A DNA stretch of 64,000 bases from Rahnella aceris (GTDB lineage: Bacteria; Pseudomonadota; Gammaproteobacteria; Enterobacterales; Enterobacteriaceae): NCBI RefSeq assembly GCF_011684115.1, contig NZ_JAADJV010000001.1, forward strand, positions 62,001-126,000, read 5' to 3'. Position numbers and translations under genes: made by a program. Shown in pieces: positions 1-9,994 of the stretch (its first letter is position 1; each line of letters opens with the position of its first letter). A model generated the notes under the pieces. It saw only the letters and a program-made list of their open reading frames with translations, ran no database searches and was not told the origin of the DNA.

Positions 1-1095
1 AACCGTCTGATGTGGATGTGGCGCGGGGTTGATCCGCTGGAAGTGGAAGAAGTGCTGTCGCGCATTGCTGTCTCCCAGGCGGAGCACAGCGATCCGTTGC
101 TGCTCGATACCGTGATTGGTTACCGCAATGGCAACTGGATCTACGAATGGTCAAATCAGGCGATGTACTGGCAGCAAAAAGCCGCCGAAGAAAAAGATGC
201 GGATGTGGCGAGCGAATACTGGCTGAAAGCCGCCAACCTTTACAGCATCGCCGGTTATCCGCATCTGAAAGGCGATACGCTGGCGGAACAGGCGCAAGCG
301 CTGGCCAATAAAGCCTTTGAAAAATCCTCGGAACATTCGCCTTACGAACTGAAAGAGCTGGAATTTAAGATCCCCGGCGGTGCGCCGATCACCGGATTCC
401 TGCACCTGCCGGCCGAAGGGAAAGCACCGTTCCCGACGGTGCTGGTGTGTGGCGGTCTCGACACCTTACAGAGTGACCATCAGCGCCTGTTCCGTTCATA
501 TCTCGCGCCGATGGGCATCGCGATGCTGACCATCGACATGCCGTCGATCGGTTTTTCATCGAAGTGGAAACTGACGCAGGACACCAGCTTCCTGCATCAG
601 CAGGTGCTGATGCAGCTTTCGGATGTGCCCTGGGTCGATGCCAGCCGCGTCAGTTTGCTCGGTTACCGTTTTGGTGCGAACGTCGCGGTGCGTCTGGCGT
701 ATCTCGAACCGCGCCGCGTGCGGGCAGTGGCCACGCTGGGGGCGCTGGTGCATACGCTGCTGAGCGACCCGAAATGTCAGGAGCAGGTACCGGACATGTA
801 TATAGATGTGCTGGCGAGCCGCATCGGCATGTCGAGCGCGTCCGACTCGGCGCTGAAAACCGAACTTAATCGTTATTCTCTGAAAACGCAGGGGTTGCTT
901 GGACGCAGAACGCCGACGCCCATCCTGGCCGCATACTGGGAGAACGATATATTCAGTCCGAAGAGCGAAGCTAAGCTGATTGCGGATTCTTCCGCTGACG
1001 GCAAGCTTTTGACCATCCGCAGCGAGCCGCTTTACGCGCATTTTGACAGCGCTTTACATGAGATTTGTGGGTGGTTGCAAAAGCATATGCGTTAA
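1..1095 (+). CDS. frsA: FrsA, esterase/fermentation-respiration switch protein (5' end outside window)
   Basis: The reading frame is open from base 1, and the first visible residues ([12 protein letters not shown]) match the region about 50 residues into enterobacterial FrsA, so the N-terminus lies left of the window. FrsA is an alpha/beta hydrolase-fold cytosolic protein reported to bind unphosphorylated EIIA-Glc and shift flux between respiration and fermentation. The visible part carries the conserved [12 protein letters not shown] stretch, the [11 protein letters not shown] strand and the [10 protein letters not shown] loop, and runs to the usual C-terminal end. The neighbours crl and proBA downstream are the normal enterobacterial order, which supports the assignment. 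It is followed by a 63-bp gap to crl. I see no defect in the visible part. Confidence 0.95.
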   Translation, partial: NRLMWMWRGVDPLEVEEVLSRIAVSQAEHSDPLLLDTVIGYRNGNWIYEWSNQAMYWQQKAAEEKDADVASEYWLKAANLYSIAGYPHLKGDTLAEQAQALANKAFEKSSEHSPYELKELEFKIPGGAPITGFLHLPAEGKAPFPTVLVCGGLDTLQSDHQRLFRSYLAPMGIAMLTIDMPSIGFSSKWKLTQDTSFLHQQVLMQLSDVPWVDASRVSLLGYRFGANVAVRLAYLEPRRVRAVATLGALVHTLLSDPKCQEQVPDMYIDVLASRIGMSSASDSALKTELNRYSLKTQGLLGRRTPTPILAAYWENDIFSPKSEAKLIADSSADGKLLTIRSEPLYAHFDSALHEICGWLQKHMR

Positions 1096-1158
1096 CTTAA
1101 TAGTTGCTAATTCCTAACGTTTTGCTAAAAAGGATCGTCTTTCAATGGAGGTTGTACT

Positions 1159-1560
1159 ATGACGTTACCAAGCGGTCATCCTAAAAGCAGGCTAATGAAA
1201 CGTTTCGGTACACTGGGACCGTACATCAGAGAAGGGAAATGCGAGAACGACCGCTTTTTCTTTGACTGTTTAGCTGTCTGTGTGAACGTGAAGCCTGCGC
1301 CGGAAAAGCGTGAATTCTGGGGCTGGTGGATTGAATTGCAGGCTGAAGCCGAACGTTTTACCTATGTTTATCATTTCGGATTGTTTGATAAAGACGGCAT
1401 CTGGAAAGTGCAAAACATTAAAGATGCTGAAGTGCGAGAGAAGCTTGAGACGACATTGAAAGGGTTCCACAAAAACCTGAATGCCATGATCGAAGAGATG
1501 TCCCTCAAACTGGAACCTGCTGATGATTTCAGCGAAGAACCTGTGAAGCTCTCCGCCTGA
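1159..1560 (+). CDS. crl: Sigma factor-binding protein Crl
   Basis: This 133-aa protein has the same length as E. coli Crl, which binds RpoS and promotes assembly of the sigma-S holoenzyme, so raising expression of stationary-phase and curli genes. The sequence begins [28 protein letters not shown], with the conserved [25 protein letters not shown] core typical of the family. A good Shine-Dalgarno (AATGGAGG) lies just before the ATG. It stands alone between frsA and proB and is followed by a perfect hairpin at 1603-1626. The acidic C-terminal tail is variable in the family. The call rests on family memory and synteny, both strong. Confidence 0.96.
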   Translation: MTLPSGHPKSRLMKRFGTLGPYIREGKCENDRFFFDCLAVCVNVKPAPEKREFWGWWIELQAEAERFTYVYHFGLFDKDGIWKVQNIKDAEVREKLETTLKGFHKNLNAMIEEMSLKLEPADDFSEEPVKLSA

Positions 1561-1602
1561 CTTTCTGTACTACCCATTCCCATCATGAATGCTGCTATTA
1601 TA

Positions 1603-1630
1603 GCGTTATGCCGTTTGGCATAACGCTTCT
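1603..1630 (+). terminator. Perfect hairpin between crl and proB
   Basis: A 10-bp perfect stem, GCGTTATGCC at 1603-1612 and GGCATAACGC at 1617-1626 with a 4-base loop, is followed by TTCTCTGCTGTT. It sits 42 bp after the crl stop and 57 bp before the proB ATG. The U-tract is weak, so it is either the crl terminator or an attenuator-like element in the proBA leader. Confidence 0.6.
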
Positions 1631-1682
1631 CTGCTGTTACAAAGACAAAGAAGCCCTTCTTTTTCACACTAATGGAACGATT

Positions 1683-2786
1683 ATGAGTGGTAGTCAGACA
1701 CTGGTTGTAAAACTGGGCACCAGCGTGCTCACTGGCGGCTCGCGCCGCCTCAACCGTGCTCACATTGTTGAGCTTGTCCGCCAGTGCGCGCAGCAACATG
1801 CGGCAGGGCACCGGATTGTGATTGTCACGTCGGGCGCGATTGCTGCCGGGCGTGAACATCTTGGCTACCCCGAACTCCCCGCCACCATTGCTTCCAAACA
1901 ACTGCTGGCTGCCGTCGGGCAAAGTCGCTTGATCCAGCTGTGGGAGCAATTGTTCTCGATTTATGGCATCCACATTGGTCAGATGCTGCTGACGCGTGCC
2001 GACATGGAAGACCGCGAGCGGTTCCTGAATGCCCGCGACACCATGCACGCGCTGCTCGATAACCATATCGTCCCGGTCATTAATGAAAACGATGCGGTCG
2101 CTACCGCTGAAATTAAAGTCGGCGATAACGACAATCTTTCCGCACTGGCCGCTATTCTGGCGGGTGCCGATAAATTGCTGTTGCTGACCGATCAGCGTGG
2201 TCTGTTTACCGCAGATCCGCGGACCAATCCTGAAGCTGAATTGATCCGCGAAGTCATGACCATTGATGATGAACTGCGCGGTGTGGCGGGCGACAGCGTC
2301 TCCGGTCTCGGTACCGGCGGCATGGCCACCAAACTGCAGGCGGCAGATGTCGCGTGCCGGGCGGGCGTCGATACCATTATTGCTGCGGGCAACCTGCCGG
2401 GCGTGATTGGCGATGTGATTAACGGCGTTTCCGTCGGCACACGTTTTCACGCGATGGAGACGCCGCTGGAAAACCGTAAGCGCTGGATCTTTGGTGCACC
2501 GCCAGCCGGTGAAATCACCATCGACGACGGCGCGGTTTCTGCCATGATGGAGCGCGGCAGTTCGCTGCTGCCAAAAGGGATCCGCGAAGTGAAAGGCGAT
2601 TTCTCGCGTGGCGAAGTGATCCGCATCCGCAACCTGAACGGACGCGACCTCGCGCACGGTGTCAGCCGCTATAACAGCGATGCGATGCGCATGATTGCCG
2701 GTCATCACTCTCAGCAGATCAGTGAAATTCTCGGTTACGAATACGGCCCGGTTGCCGTTCACCGTGACGACATGATTGTCAGTTAA
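1683..2786 (+). CDS. proB: Glutamate 5-kinase ProB
   Basis: ProB phosphorylates L-glutamate to gamma-glutamyl phosphate, the first and proline-feedback-inhibited step of proline synthesis in the cytosol. The 367-aa protein has the E. coli length. It has an N-terminal amino-acid kinase domain ([13 protein letters not shown] at about residues 6-18, then [23 protein letters not shown] and the [11 protein letters not shown] motif) and a C-terminal PUA domain from about residue 275 ([13 protein letters not shown] to the end). The longer open frame back to 1608 runs through the upstream hairpin. The ATG at 1683 matches the family start [12 protein letters not shown]. proA starts 10 bp downstream, so the two are cotranscribed. 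Confidence 0.97.
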   Translation: MSGSQTLVVKLGTSVLTGGSRRLNRAHIVELVRQCAQQHAAGHRIVIVTSGAIAAGREHLGYPELPATIASKQLLAAVGQSRLIQLWEQLFSIYGIHIGQMLLTRADMEDRERFLNARDTMHALLDNHIVPVINENDAVATAEIKVGDNDNLSALAAILAGADKLLLLTDQRGLFTADPRTNPEAELIREVMTIDDELRGVAGDSVSGLGTGGMATKLQAADVACRAGVDTIIAAGNLPGVIGDVINGVSVGTRFHAMETPLENRKRWIFGAPPAGEITIDDGAVSAMMERGSSLLPKGIREVKGDFSRGEVIRIRNLNGRDLAHGVSRYNSDAMRMIAGHHSQQISEILGYEYGPVAVHRDDMIVS

Positions 2787-2796
2787 GGAGCCACAG

Positions 2797-4050
2797 ATGC
2801 TTAACGAGATGGGCAAGGCCGCGAAAGCCGCGTCCTGGCAGCTTTCCACCCTCAGCACCGCGCAGAAAAATCGTGCGCTGATGCTGATGGCCGACATGCT
2901 TGAGGCCAACAGCCAGAGCATTATTCTTGCTAACGAACTCGACATGGCTGCTGCCCGCGAAAGCGGCATGAGCGAGGCATTACTGGACCGCCTGCTGCTG
3001 ACCCCCGCGCGTCTTTCGGCGATTGCCAGCGACGTGCGTGATGTCTGCCGTCTGAGCGATCCGGTCGGGCAGGTGATTGATGGTTCACAGCAGGACAGCG
3101 GTTTGCGTCTCGAACGCCGCCGTGTACCGCTCGGCGTGATCGGCGTGATTTATGAAGCGCGCCCGAACGTCACTATCGATGTCGCCAGCCTGTGCCTGAA
3201 AACCGGCAATGCCGTTATCCTGCGCGGCGGTAAAGAAACGCACCACACCAATCAGGCGACGGTTAACGTCATTCAGATGGCGCTGGAGGAATGCGGACTG
3301 CCTAAAGCCGCCGTTCAGGCCATCGACAGCCCCGATCGTGCACTGGTGGCGGAACTGCTGCGTCTGGATAAATACGTCGATATGCTGATCCCACGCGGTG
3401 GCGCGGCGCTGCATAAACTTTGCCGCGAACAATCCACCATTCCGGTGATCACCGGCGGTATCGGCGTTTGCCATACGTTTGTGGATGAAAGCGTCGATTT
3501 CGACAAAGCGCTGACCGTGCTGGAAAGCGCGAAAGTACAGCGCCCGAGCGCCTGTAACAGCCTGGAAACCGTGCTGGTGCATCAGGCGATTGCCGCCCGC
3601 TTCCTGCCGGAACTGAGCGACAAAATGCACCGCGCAGGCGTTACGTTACACGCCAGCGAATCTGCGATGCCGTATCTGCAAAACGGCCCGGCGAAAGTGC
3701 TGGCGGTGACCGAAGAAGATTATTCGGATGAATGGCTGTCGCTGGATCTGAACGTGACGGTAGTGGCCGATCTGGACGCCGCCGTGGCGCATATCCGCAC
3801 CTACGGCACCGAGCATTCCGATGCGATCCTTACCCGTTCCATCAGCAGCGCGGACAGGTTCGTGCGTGAAGTGGATTCCTCTGCGGTTTACGTCAACGCC
3901 AGCACCCGTTTCACCGACGGCGGACAATTCGGTTTAGGCGCAGAAGTGGCGGTCAGCACGCAAAAACTGCACGCCCGCGGCCCGATGGGATTAGAAGCCC
4001 TGACGACCTACAAATGGATTGGTTACGGCGACGATTTAGTCCGTCCGTAA
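2797..4050 (+). CDS. proA: Gamma-glutamyl phosphate reductase ProA
   Basis: ProA reduces gamma-glutamyl phosphate with NADPH to glutamate-5-semialdehyde, the second step of proline synthesis, and forms a complex with ProB. The 417-aa product equals the E. coli length when started at the ATG at 2797, which follows an AAGGAG ribosome site at 2785-2790. Conserved parts include [20 protein letters not shown], the ILRGGKET loop, [11 protein letters not shown], and [11 protein letters not shown] containing the expected catalytic cysteine near residue 256. The C-terminus [19 protein letters not shown] is typical. An upstream in-frame start at 2776 would overlap proB and is less likely. A GC-rich hairpin without a U-run (4058-4090) follows. 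Confidence 0.97.
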   Translation: MLNEMGKAAKAASWQLSTLSTAQKNRALMLMADMLEANSQSIILANELDMAAARESGMSEALLDRLLLTPARLSAIASDVRDVCRLSDPVGQVIDGSQQDSGLRLERRRVPLGVIGVIYEARPNVTIDVASLCLKTGNAVILRGGKETHHTNQATVNVIQMALEECGLPKAAVQAIDSPDRALVAELLRLDKYVDMLIPRGGAALHKLCREQSTIPVITGGIGVCHTFVDESVDFDKALTVLESAKVQRPSACNSLETVLVHQAIAARFLPELSDKMHRAGVTLHASESAMPYLQNGPAKVLAVTEEDYSDEWLSLDLNVTVVADLDAAVAHIRTYGTEHSDAILTRSISSADRFVREVDSSAVYVNASTRFTDGGQFGLGAEVAVSTQKLHARGPMGLEALTTYKWIGYGDDLVRP

Positions 4051-4115
4051 CTGACTGGCACCGGTGGATTCAGCATGATGAAACCGGTGCGATCGCTTAT
4101 CCCTGCTGAACACCA

Positions 4116-5009
4116 TCATTCCTGAAACAACGCCCTGACCCATTCGATAAAATACCGCACCTTTGACGGCAAATGCCTGTTCTCCGGCCAGGCAATATGC
4201 ACCGGCACCTGTTCATCCGCCCATTCAGGAAACAGCGGCACCAGCGCGCCGTTATCCAGCGCTTCCTGTGCCAGAAAGCGATACGTCGTCAGCACGCCAA
4301 GCCCCGCAATGGCACCGGTCAGCGCTGCGGTGGAATCATTAACTGAGAACTGCCAGCGCCCGCGAACGGTGACACACTGCTGATCCTTAAACACCTGATG
4401 TTCAAATACCCGTCCGGTTTGTGGCGAGGCGATCTGCACCAGCGTATGGTCGAGGATAAGATCCTGCGGATGTTCAGGCACGCCGTGTTTTTGCAGATAC
4501 GCCGGTGCGGCACAGGTGATCATCGGTAAAACCCCAAGCGACCGGGCGATCAGCGCATCGTTATGCAGCTCACCGATACGGATCACACAATCGATGTTTT
4601 GCGCAATCAGATCGGCGGTGCGGTTACCGACGCTCACCTCAACCTGAACGTCGGGATAATGCATCAGGAAGCCGGGCAGGGCGGGGATCACCCGCCGATA
4701 AGCAATCGCATTCGGCATCTCGACGCGGATTTTGCCGCGCGGAGCCTGCGTTGCCGCCTGCACATTGCTGTCGAGAATCTCCATCTGATCAAGCAGCCGT
4801 ATTGCTCCGTGATAATAGGCTTCGCCCTGTTCCGTCATGCTTAAACGGCGCGACGTCCTGTGCAGCAGCTTCACGCCCAGTTCGCTTTCCAGCGCCTGCA
4901 CCTGCCGCGTTACCGTGGATTTCGGTAAATCCATCAGTTCCGCCGCACGGCTGAATGACCCTGAATCCACCACCTGCACGAACGTGCGCATATTTTCCAG
5001 CTTATCCAT
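4116..5009 (-). CDS. LysR-family transcriptional regulator
   Basis: This 297-aa LysR-type protein has an N-terminal winged helix-turn-helix (residues 1-60: FVQVVDSGSFSRAAELMDLP, then VTRQVQALESELGVKLLHR) and a C-terminal periplasmic-binding-like effector domain from about residue 90. It belongs to the subgroup with RTSRRLSMTEQGE and a weakly conserved effector site (CVIRIGELHNDALIARSLG). It is divergent from the hydrolase pair at 5140-7009 across a 130-bp gap, the classical arrangement for a LysR protein controlling its neighbours. The ligand is unknown. The start ATG at 5009 is followed directly by the conserved LENMRTFVQV, so I accept it. Confidence 0.9.
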   Translation of the reverse strand: MDKLENMRTFVQVVDSGSFSRAAELMDLPKSTVTRQVQALESELGVKLLHRTSRRLSMTEQGEAYYHGAIRLLDQMEILDSNVQAATQAPRGKIRVEMPNAIAYRRVIPALPGFLMHYPDVQVEVSVGNRTADLIAQNIDCVIRIGELHNDALIARSLGVLPMITCAAPAYLQKHGVPEHPQDLILDHTLVQIASPQTGRVFEHQVFKDQQCVTVRGRWQFSVNDSTAALTGAIAGLGVLTTYRFLAQEALDNGALVPLFPEWADEQVPVHIAWPENRHLPSKVRYFIEWVRALFQE

Positions 5010-5139
5010 TCCGGCCCTTTCATTTTTTTATCGTTGCAATATCAGCAATCCTGCTTTCGGCATTGCCATCTTGTTCGCCCGTGCTGAAACAGGGAGGATG
5101 ACCCCACACCACAAGGTTGTCACCAGATAAGGTCATAAA

Positions 5140-6018
5140 ATGAGTGTGCCAGAAACTTACCCGATCGGCAGCGCCAGAATCACTAAGATCCCCGAGATGA
5201 CATTGCAAGATCCCGGATCGTCGCTTTTTCCGCAATGGAATGCTGATGCTATTCAGGATGCCGCGAAAACATTACCGGCAGATTTTTTTGGCGCAGATGC
5301 CTCAGAACTGATGCTCAGCACCCACAGCTGGCTGGTGCAGACCGGCACGCAGACGGTGCTGATTGATACCGCATCCGGCAACGATAAATTGCGTCCACTG
5401 AACCTGTTGTTCAATCAGCTGAAGACGGGCTGGCTGGATAACCTGCGGGCGACGGGCGTCGAACCGGAAGATGTTGATGTGGTACTGCTGTCACATCTGC
5501 ACGTTGATCATGTCGGCTGGAATACGCGGCTGGAGAATGGCCGCTGGGTGCCGACTTTCCCGAACGCGCGTTATCTGTTTTCTGAAGCCGAATACCAGTT
5601 TTACGCCGATCCGAACAACGTCCGGGATCCTAGCGACGGCATCTTTGCCGACAGCGTTGAGCCGGTCGTGGCGGCCGGTCTCGATCAGCGGATACATGCT
5701 GATGACGCCACGGCCATTCCGGGGTTCGCCATCATCCGCACGCCAGGCCACAGCCATGATCATTTCTCTTTCGCCTTTACCTCTGAAGGTGAAACGGCCT
5801 TTTTCTGGGGCGATGTGATGCACCATCCGCTTCAGCTCGCGCGCCCTGACTGGGATTCGGTGTTCTGCGAAGAACCGGCACAGGCGACAGCCTCACGCCA
5901 TAAGGCAATTGAGTTTGCCCTGAGCCATCAGGCCACCGTTTTCACCACCCATTTCGCCGGTTCCTCTGCGGGCAAAATCCGTCAGGATGCCCGTGGCCTG
6001 AGCTGGCAGCCACTCTGA
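5140..6018 (+). CDS. Metallo-beta-lactamase-fold hydrolase
   Basis: This 292-aa protein of the metallo-beta-lactamase superfamily shows the zinc-binding motif HLHVDHVGW (HxHxDH, about residues 117-125), a second histidine in TPGHSHDH near 204, an aspartate in FFWGDVMHHP near 228, and a C-terminal histidine in FTTHFAGSS. These residues support a dinuclear metal site. The length and layout resemble AttM/AhlD-type lactonases and many uncharacterised oxidoreductase-like members, so quorum-signal hydrolysis is possible but not shown. It begins 130 bp from the divergent LysR gene and is followed after 13 bp by an alpha/beta hydrolase, so the two probably form an operon under LysR control. Confidence 0.85.
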   Translation: MSVPETYPIGSARITKIPEMTLQDPGSSLFPQWNADAIQDAAKTLPADFFGADASELMLSTHSWLVQTGTQTVLIDTASGNDKLRPLNLLFNQLKTGWLDNLRATGVEPEDVDVVLLSHLHVDHVGWNTRLENGRWVPTFPNARYLFSEAEYQFYADPNNVRDPSDGIFADSVEPVVAAGLDQRIHADDATAIPGFAIIRTPGHSHDHFSFAFTSEGETAFFWGDVMHHPLQLARPDWDSVFCEEPAQATASRHKAIEFALSHQATVFTTHFAGSSAGKIRQDARGLSWQPL

Positions 6019-6031
6019 GAAGGAAAACCCG

Positions 6032-7009
6032 ATGAGCAATTCCGATATTTTCAGCGAAAGCTTTTTGATCCCGTCTGATACCGACGGCATCCGGTTGCAT
6101 CTTTTGCACAAGCACCGCAAAGGGGAGCAAAAATTCAGCGAAGCCAGCACCATCGTCATGATGCACGGCGCGACTTATTCCTCCGGCAGCCTGTTTGACA
6201 CGCCGCTGGAAGGCGCCTCTTTTGCCGATGCACTCGCCCGCGCCGGTTTTGATGTGTACGCCGTCGATGTACGCGGTTATGGCGGCTCGACCCGTCCGGT
6301 GGAAATGCTTCAGGCCGCCACCCTCAACGCACCTGCGGTGAGAACAGATGTCGCCGTGCGCGATTTCAGCAGCGCCGTCAATTTTGTGCTCAGAACGAAC
6401 GGGCTTTCACAGGTTAACGTGATCGGGATGTCGTGGGGCGGCAGCGTCACCGGTACGTACACCACGCAGAACGGCCATAAAGTCAGGCGTTTAGGGCTGA
6501 TTGCCCCGCAATGGGTAAGCGATAAACCGCTGCCGCTCGACCCCGGTGGCGAACTGAACGCGTGGCGCATCGTCAATGCCGGTGCGGCGCGTGAACGCTG
6601 GATTAGCGGAGCGCCACAGTGCAAGCGGGGAGGGCTGATCCCGGAAGGGGGATTTGAGGCATGGCTGGAAAAAACCGTCAGCGACGAGCCGGATGACGCA
6701 CTTCGGGCACAGCAATCAATCCGCGCCAGCAACGGTCCGATTCAGGATATCCGCGATTACTGGGCGGCGGGAAAACCGTTTTACGATCCGGCCGATATCG
6801 GCGTGCCGCTGATGTTAATCCACGGCGAATGGGATATTGATGTGCCCGTCGAACTGGCACAGGCATGGTTCCTGTGCGCCACCGGCTCACCGGATAAACG
6901 CTGGCTGGAAATCGGTGAAGCCACGCACATGATGGTGCTGGAGAAAAACCGCTATCAGATTTACAACGCCCTGATCAGTTTCTTCCGCGAACCGCTGGCG
7001 AAAGCTTAA
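6032..7009 (+). CDS. Alpha/beta-fold hydrolase
   Basis: This 325-aa alpha/beta hydrolase has an oxyanion region IVMMHGATYSSGS near residue 40, the nucleophile elbow GMSWGGS near 133, the acid loop HGEWDIDVPVE near 268 and the catalytic histidine in EATHMMVLEKN near 297. There is no signal peptide. A clear Shine-Dalgarno (AGAAGGAAAA) precedes the ATG, and the gene lies 13 bp after the metallo-hydrolase, so they are likely cotranscribed. The pair could act in turn on one ester or lactone substrate. This is inference from the context only. It is the last gene before the tRNA-Thr genes. Confidence 0.85.
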   Translation: MSNSDIFSESFLIPSDTDGIRLHLLHKHRKGEQKFSEASTIVMMHGATYSSGSLFDTPLEGASFADALARAGFDVYAVDVRGYGGSTRPVEMLQAATLNAPAVRTDVAVRDFSSAVNFVLRTNGLSQVNVIGMSWGGSVTGTYTTQNGHKVRRLGLIAPQWVSDKPLPLDPGGELNAWRIVNAGAARERWISGAPQCKRGGLIPEGGFEAWLEKTVSDEPDDALRAQQSIRASNGPIQDIRDYWAAGKPFYDPADIGVPLMLIHGEWDIDVPVELAQAWFLCATGSPDKRWLEIGEATHMMVLEKNRYQIYNALISFFREPLAKA

Positions 7010-7070
7010 GCAGTCAGTTCATCAAAGTGCGTGTGCTGATGAGAAAAGCAGCATACGCACCGCCGGGGGC

Positions 7071-7099
7071 TTGACGGACGTCGGAGATTTGAATAGTTT
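7071..7099 (+). promoter_or_regulatory. Promoter of tRNA-Thr(TGT)
   Basis: A TTGACG -35 box at 7071-7076 and TAGTTT at 7094-7099 are separated by 17 bp, and a GC-rich discriminator (GCCCCG) follows, as usual for stable RNA genes. The tRNA begins 33 bp after the -10 box. Confidence 0.65.
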
Positions 7100-7132
7100 A
7101 TGCCCCGTAGTTCCCCGGTAACACTTCAAAAT

Positions 7133-7208
<76 letters not shown>

Positions 7209-7374
7209 TTTATCTTCTCGCACTCCCTGATTTTCAATCTTTTAACTTCTCCCTTTAGTTCCGTTTCTGCGCCTGCTCCCCGTTCGCCCAAACGTTTTTG
7301 CTGCATCAGAACCGGCGTTATATCCATATTGTGCGCAGGGTGATTAAGAACTCACCAAACATCCCGATCGGCGC

Positions 7375-7403
7375 TTGACGGACGTCAGCGGTTTGCATAA
7401 TTT
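7375..7403 (+). promoter_or_regulatory. Promoter of tRNA-Thr(CGT), left copy
   Basis: TTGACG at 7375-7380 is followed after 17 bp by TAATTT at 7398-7403. The block CTTGACGGACGTC is the same as in the promoter of the TGT tRNA at 7070, so the two tRNA units look like a promoter-plus-tRNA duplication. Confidence 0.6.
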
Positions 7404-7431
7404 GTTACCCCTAGCCCCGGCACCTTTCAAA

Positions 7432-7510
7432 AAAGCCGATATAGCTCAGTTGGTAGAGCAGCGCATTCGTAATGCGAAGGTCGTAGGTTCGACTCCTATT
7501 ATCGGCACCA
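7432..7510 (+). repeat. Left attachment repeat (79-bp, whole tRNA)
   Basis: The 79 bases from AAAGCCGAT to the CCA end are identical to 18066-18144. Sequence identity stops exactly at the tRNA end on the right and one base beyond AAA on the left. It marks the left junction of the island. Confidence 0.85.
7435..7510 (+). tRNA. thrW: tRNA-Thr (anticodon CGT), left copy
   Basis: This 76-nt tRNA begins GCCGATATAGCTCAGTTGG and ends ATCGGCACCA. Its anticodon loop reads CATTCGTAATG, giving CGT, and the T-arm is TAGGTTCGACTCCTA. It corresponds to thrW, a frequent integration site downstream of proA in Enterobacterales. An integrase gene follows immediately. Confidence 0.96.
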
Positions 7511-7597
7511 CTCACTTCTATTTCATTGATTTAATTAACATTAAATTCATTCAGAGTGAAATCGCGTAGCCTCTACTACATAGAGGTCATACAGCCG

Positions 7598-9538
7598 ATG
7601 GCTCAACGTGATAATCTGTATCGCCGTAGCAGCGGTATTTATGTTGTCCGTATTGCAGTTCCCGCCCGATACCGTCTCTACACGGGACAGCGTGAGATTC
7701 ACGCTTCAACAGAAACAAACGACATCAGAAAAGCGCGAGCGATTGCCGCAGGTCTATTGGTTGTCTGGCAGCGATGTCTGGGTGAGTATCAAAAATTGGA
7801 TAGAGAAAAGTTGGTAAGCAGTGCGCCTGCTTTGGCTGGAGAAGGAATGATCAGCCTTGCTGAATTTTGCGGCTCAACGAGTGCTTCCCTGCAACAAGTT
7901 GCTCAGCGCCTGCTTGATACGAATATCCCGCTGTTTTGGCTTGCTGATGGGCGTCCTGCTTACTATGTGGAAGACCTTTCACTCGTTGATAAAGACGATC
8001 CTGAGGTTTTTGGATTTATCATCGATAGTGCCATTAACATCGGTATCAGAGGTTCTCTGAGCGGTTATGTTCAGCCCTTGGTTTCATCACGTATATTACG
8101 TGAGATGATCGCTGGCGAGCCGCTGGATGCAGAAACCGCATTTAAATCCTCAGAGGCTTCATCCAAAGCCGCTTGGTTCGTTGACTTTCCCGGTGTCGAA
8201 ATCTCGCCTAATTCATTGATGATTCATCGTGTTCAAGCCGAGCGCTTACGATTATTTTGGCTGTCACATAGCACCGTAGTTTCTCCAGTCATGCCAGAGA
8301 AACCAAAAGCAATTACCCCTGTATTATTGCCCTCATCAATACCGGATAATGAATATGTAAATCGTAAATACTACTCAGTGAAAATGAGCGAGTTATGTGA
8401 AAAATATATTCGCTACAAGCGCGGGGGGAAATTCACGGAAAAGGCAGAGAATCGAGTTCGAGAAGGTTTTGGCTTACTCCTTGAAGTCATGGGTGATTCA
8501 ACGCTTGAAAAAGTTGACCGTGACTTCCTCCGTAAGTATGAGAGCTTACTAAGGTCGATACCTGCAAGGCGCGATCTGGCGAAAATAAGATATAAAATCA
8601 ATGATGTTCATGAATTGATTGGTAAGGCAAAAGAGAATGGCGACCCTCTAATGAGCGATAATGCCGTTCGTAAATATATGCGAATTCTCTTCGAGGCTTT
8701 CCAGTGGGCTGATGGAGAAGGCATTTTTAATAAGTCTCCTGCGAATAAATTCTTTGCACCTGTTGAAAATGAAAAGATGGATCAGGATTTCAAATCTGAT
8801 TTCACTGATGAGGATTTAAACGCTATTTTTGGTATGCCTTGGTATAAACGTGGGACTGTCGATAAAAACAGTCAGGGGCAATTCCATCATTATCGTGCAT
8901 TTCATTACTGGTTACCGCTAATTGGCTTTTTTACCGGTGCGAGGATAAATGAATTATGTCAGCTTTATCTTGACGATATTAAGCAGGATGCGGTCGGGTT
9001 TTATTTCTTCGAAATCAGCAATGAGCGTGCCGATCAGTCGCTAAAAACTATTCATTCGCGACGGAAAATACCGTTGCATCCGACATTGATCAAACTTGGA
9101 TTAGTCCGCTATTGCGAAGCATTGAAGAAAGCAGGCCATGAACGTTTATTTCCCGAGCTTCCTTACCACCCTGTAAAAGGATATGGCGATAAAGCTTCGG
9201 ACTGGTTTAATCGCTCGTTGCTCAAAGAACGGTTAGGCTTTGAAAAAGAGAGCAAAAAATCTTTCCATTCATTCCGTCACACGTTTTCTACTAGACTTAA
9301 ACAAGCTGGAATCGACAGCGAGACGCGTGCGCAGTTTGTTGGACATATCCGCGGTTCTGGCGAGACAGAGAACCGGTATAGCAAAGATTATCCACCAGCA
9401 GCCCTCTATGCTGTGCTTGAGAGCGTTACGTTAGGGCTACCGGAAGTTGCTCCATTTGTTTGCGAAGATGGTGTAGATGCGGTAGCTGATGCGCTACGGA
9501 TTAAGCAGAGCAATAAATCGCGAAAAGAACCGCAATAG
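7598..9538 (+). CDS. Large tyrosine-type site-specific recombinase (integrase)
   Basis: This phage-type integrase of about 646 aa lies directly after the tRNA. The N-terminus (LYRRSSGIYVVRIAVPARYR) resembles the DUF6538-type arm-binding segment, followed by a long middle region and a core-binding domain at about 260-390. The catalytic domain shows Arg I in FTGARINELCQLYLDDI (about 446), the HxxR box in SFHSFRHTFSTRLKQAGI (about 555), and the tyrosine in ENRYSKDYPP (about 593). The ATG at 7598 is preferred to 7556 because the family motif starts just after it. It is much larger than lambda-type integrases (about 350-400 aa), but this size occurs in island integrases. It is likely to recombine within the tRNA repeat. 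Confidence 0.92.
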   Translation: MAQRDNLYRRSSGIYVVRIAVPARYRLYTGQREIHASTETNDIRKARAIAAGLLVVWQRCLGEYQKLDREKLVSSAPALAGEGMISLAEFCGSTSASLQQVAQRLLDTNIPLFWLADGRPAYYVEDLSLVDKDDPEVFGFIIDSAINIGIRGSLSGYVQPLVSSRILREMIAGEPLDAETAFKSSEASSKAAWFVDFPGVEISPNSLMIHRVQAERLRLFWLSHSTVVSPVMPEKPKAITPVLLPSSIPDNEYVNRKYYSVKMSELCEKYIRYKRGGKFTEKAENRVREGFGLLLEVMGDSTLEKVDRDFLRKYESLLRSIPARRDLAKIRYKINDVHELIGKAKENGDPLMSDNAVRKYMRILFEAFQWADGEGIFNKSPANKFFAPVENEKMDQDFKSDFTDEDLNAIFGMPWYKRGTVDKNSQGQFHHYRAFHYWLPLIGFFTGARINELCQLYLDDIKQDAVGFYFFEISNERADQSLKTIHSRRKIPLHPTLIKLGLVRYCEALKKAGHERLFPELPYHPVKGYGDKASDWFNRSLLKERLGFEKESKKSFHSFRHTFSTRLKQAGIDSETRAQFVGHIRGSGETENRYSKDYPPAALYAVLESVTLGLPEVAPFVCEDGVDAVADALRIKQSNKSRKEPQ

Positions 9539-9559
9539 TCTGACTTTCTCTCTTTCTCT

Positions 9560-9592
9560 AACGCGCTCAGAACGATTCTGGCGCGTTTTTTA
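9560..9592 (+). terminator. Terminator after the integrase
   Basis: AACGCGC at 9560-9566 pairs with GCGCGTT at 9581-9587, with an inner CAGAA/TTCTG pairing and a T-run to 9591. It lies 21 bp after the integrase stop and is a standard intrinsic terminator. Confidence 0.8.
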
Positions 9593-9661
9593 TTAAGGGT
9601 GGTGGATTTCATAGTGCTGAATTTGGAGACGCTTAAAATGCGTCTGGTGAAGCCATATAAC

Positions 9662-9994
9662 CTACGATTGCACCCGCAGCCCTTCCACGCTTTTAGGTGG
9701 TAGATTCATCACTGTTTTCGTGCTGGTCTCTATGCTGCCAATGATGTCTTCGCGCGGGCCGCTGCGCCAGTCATCGCTTGCGTAAAAAGCGTCGAGAACC
9801 GTAGTCATGTTTTTAGGGCTGACAAAGGCGCGAATCAGGTAATAGCAGTCCGGGTCATGCAGCGAGTTACCAAACGAAACAACGTCGATCCCGTGGCGTC
9901 GGTGTAGGGGAACGCTGATTTCCTGCATGATGGCATGAAAAGCGGCACCGCTGCCTTTGCGTAAGGTGTATTGCAGTATTTCGACGGTTCTCAA
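9662..9994 (-). CDS. NIPSNAP-like small protein, island copy
   Basis: This 110-aa protein begins MRTVEILQYTLRKGSGAAFH and contains YYLIRAF and a DAFYASDDWRSGPRE segment, the pattern of the NIPSNAP / dimeric alpha-beta barrel family. Members are small cytosolic proteins of mostly unknown function. A paralogue about 80 percent identical lies outside the island at 22095-22421 on the same strand. Similarity stops at the start codon, so only the coding part was shared. It sits convergently with the integrase and is separated from gajB by about 160 bp. A defence role is possible only by location; nothing in the sequence shows it. Confidence 0.75.
   Translation of the reverse strand: MRTVEILQYTLRKGSGAAFHAIMQEISVPLHRRHGIDVVSFGNSLHDPDCYYLIRAFVSPKNMTTVLDAFYASDDWRSGPREDIIGSIETSTKTVMNLPPKSVEGLRVQS

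Noticed and set aside
1608..1682. 25-residue N-terminal extension of ProB
   Set aside because: It is translated hairpin sequence; the family start and length match ATG 1683.
1371..2969. 532-codon minus-strand open frame across proB
   Set aside because: It is antisense to proB and crl, which have strong family matches; its composition is that of a codon shadow.
4058..4090. Terminator after proA
   Set aside because: GCACCGGT and ACCGGTGC pair, but no U-run follows and the loop is long, so it is left as a hairpin only.
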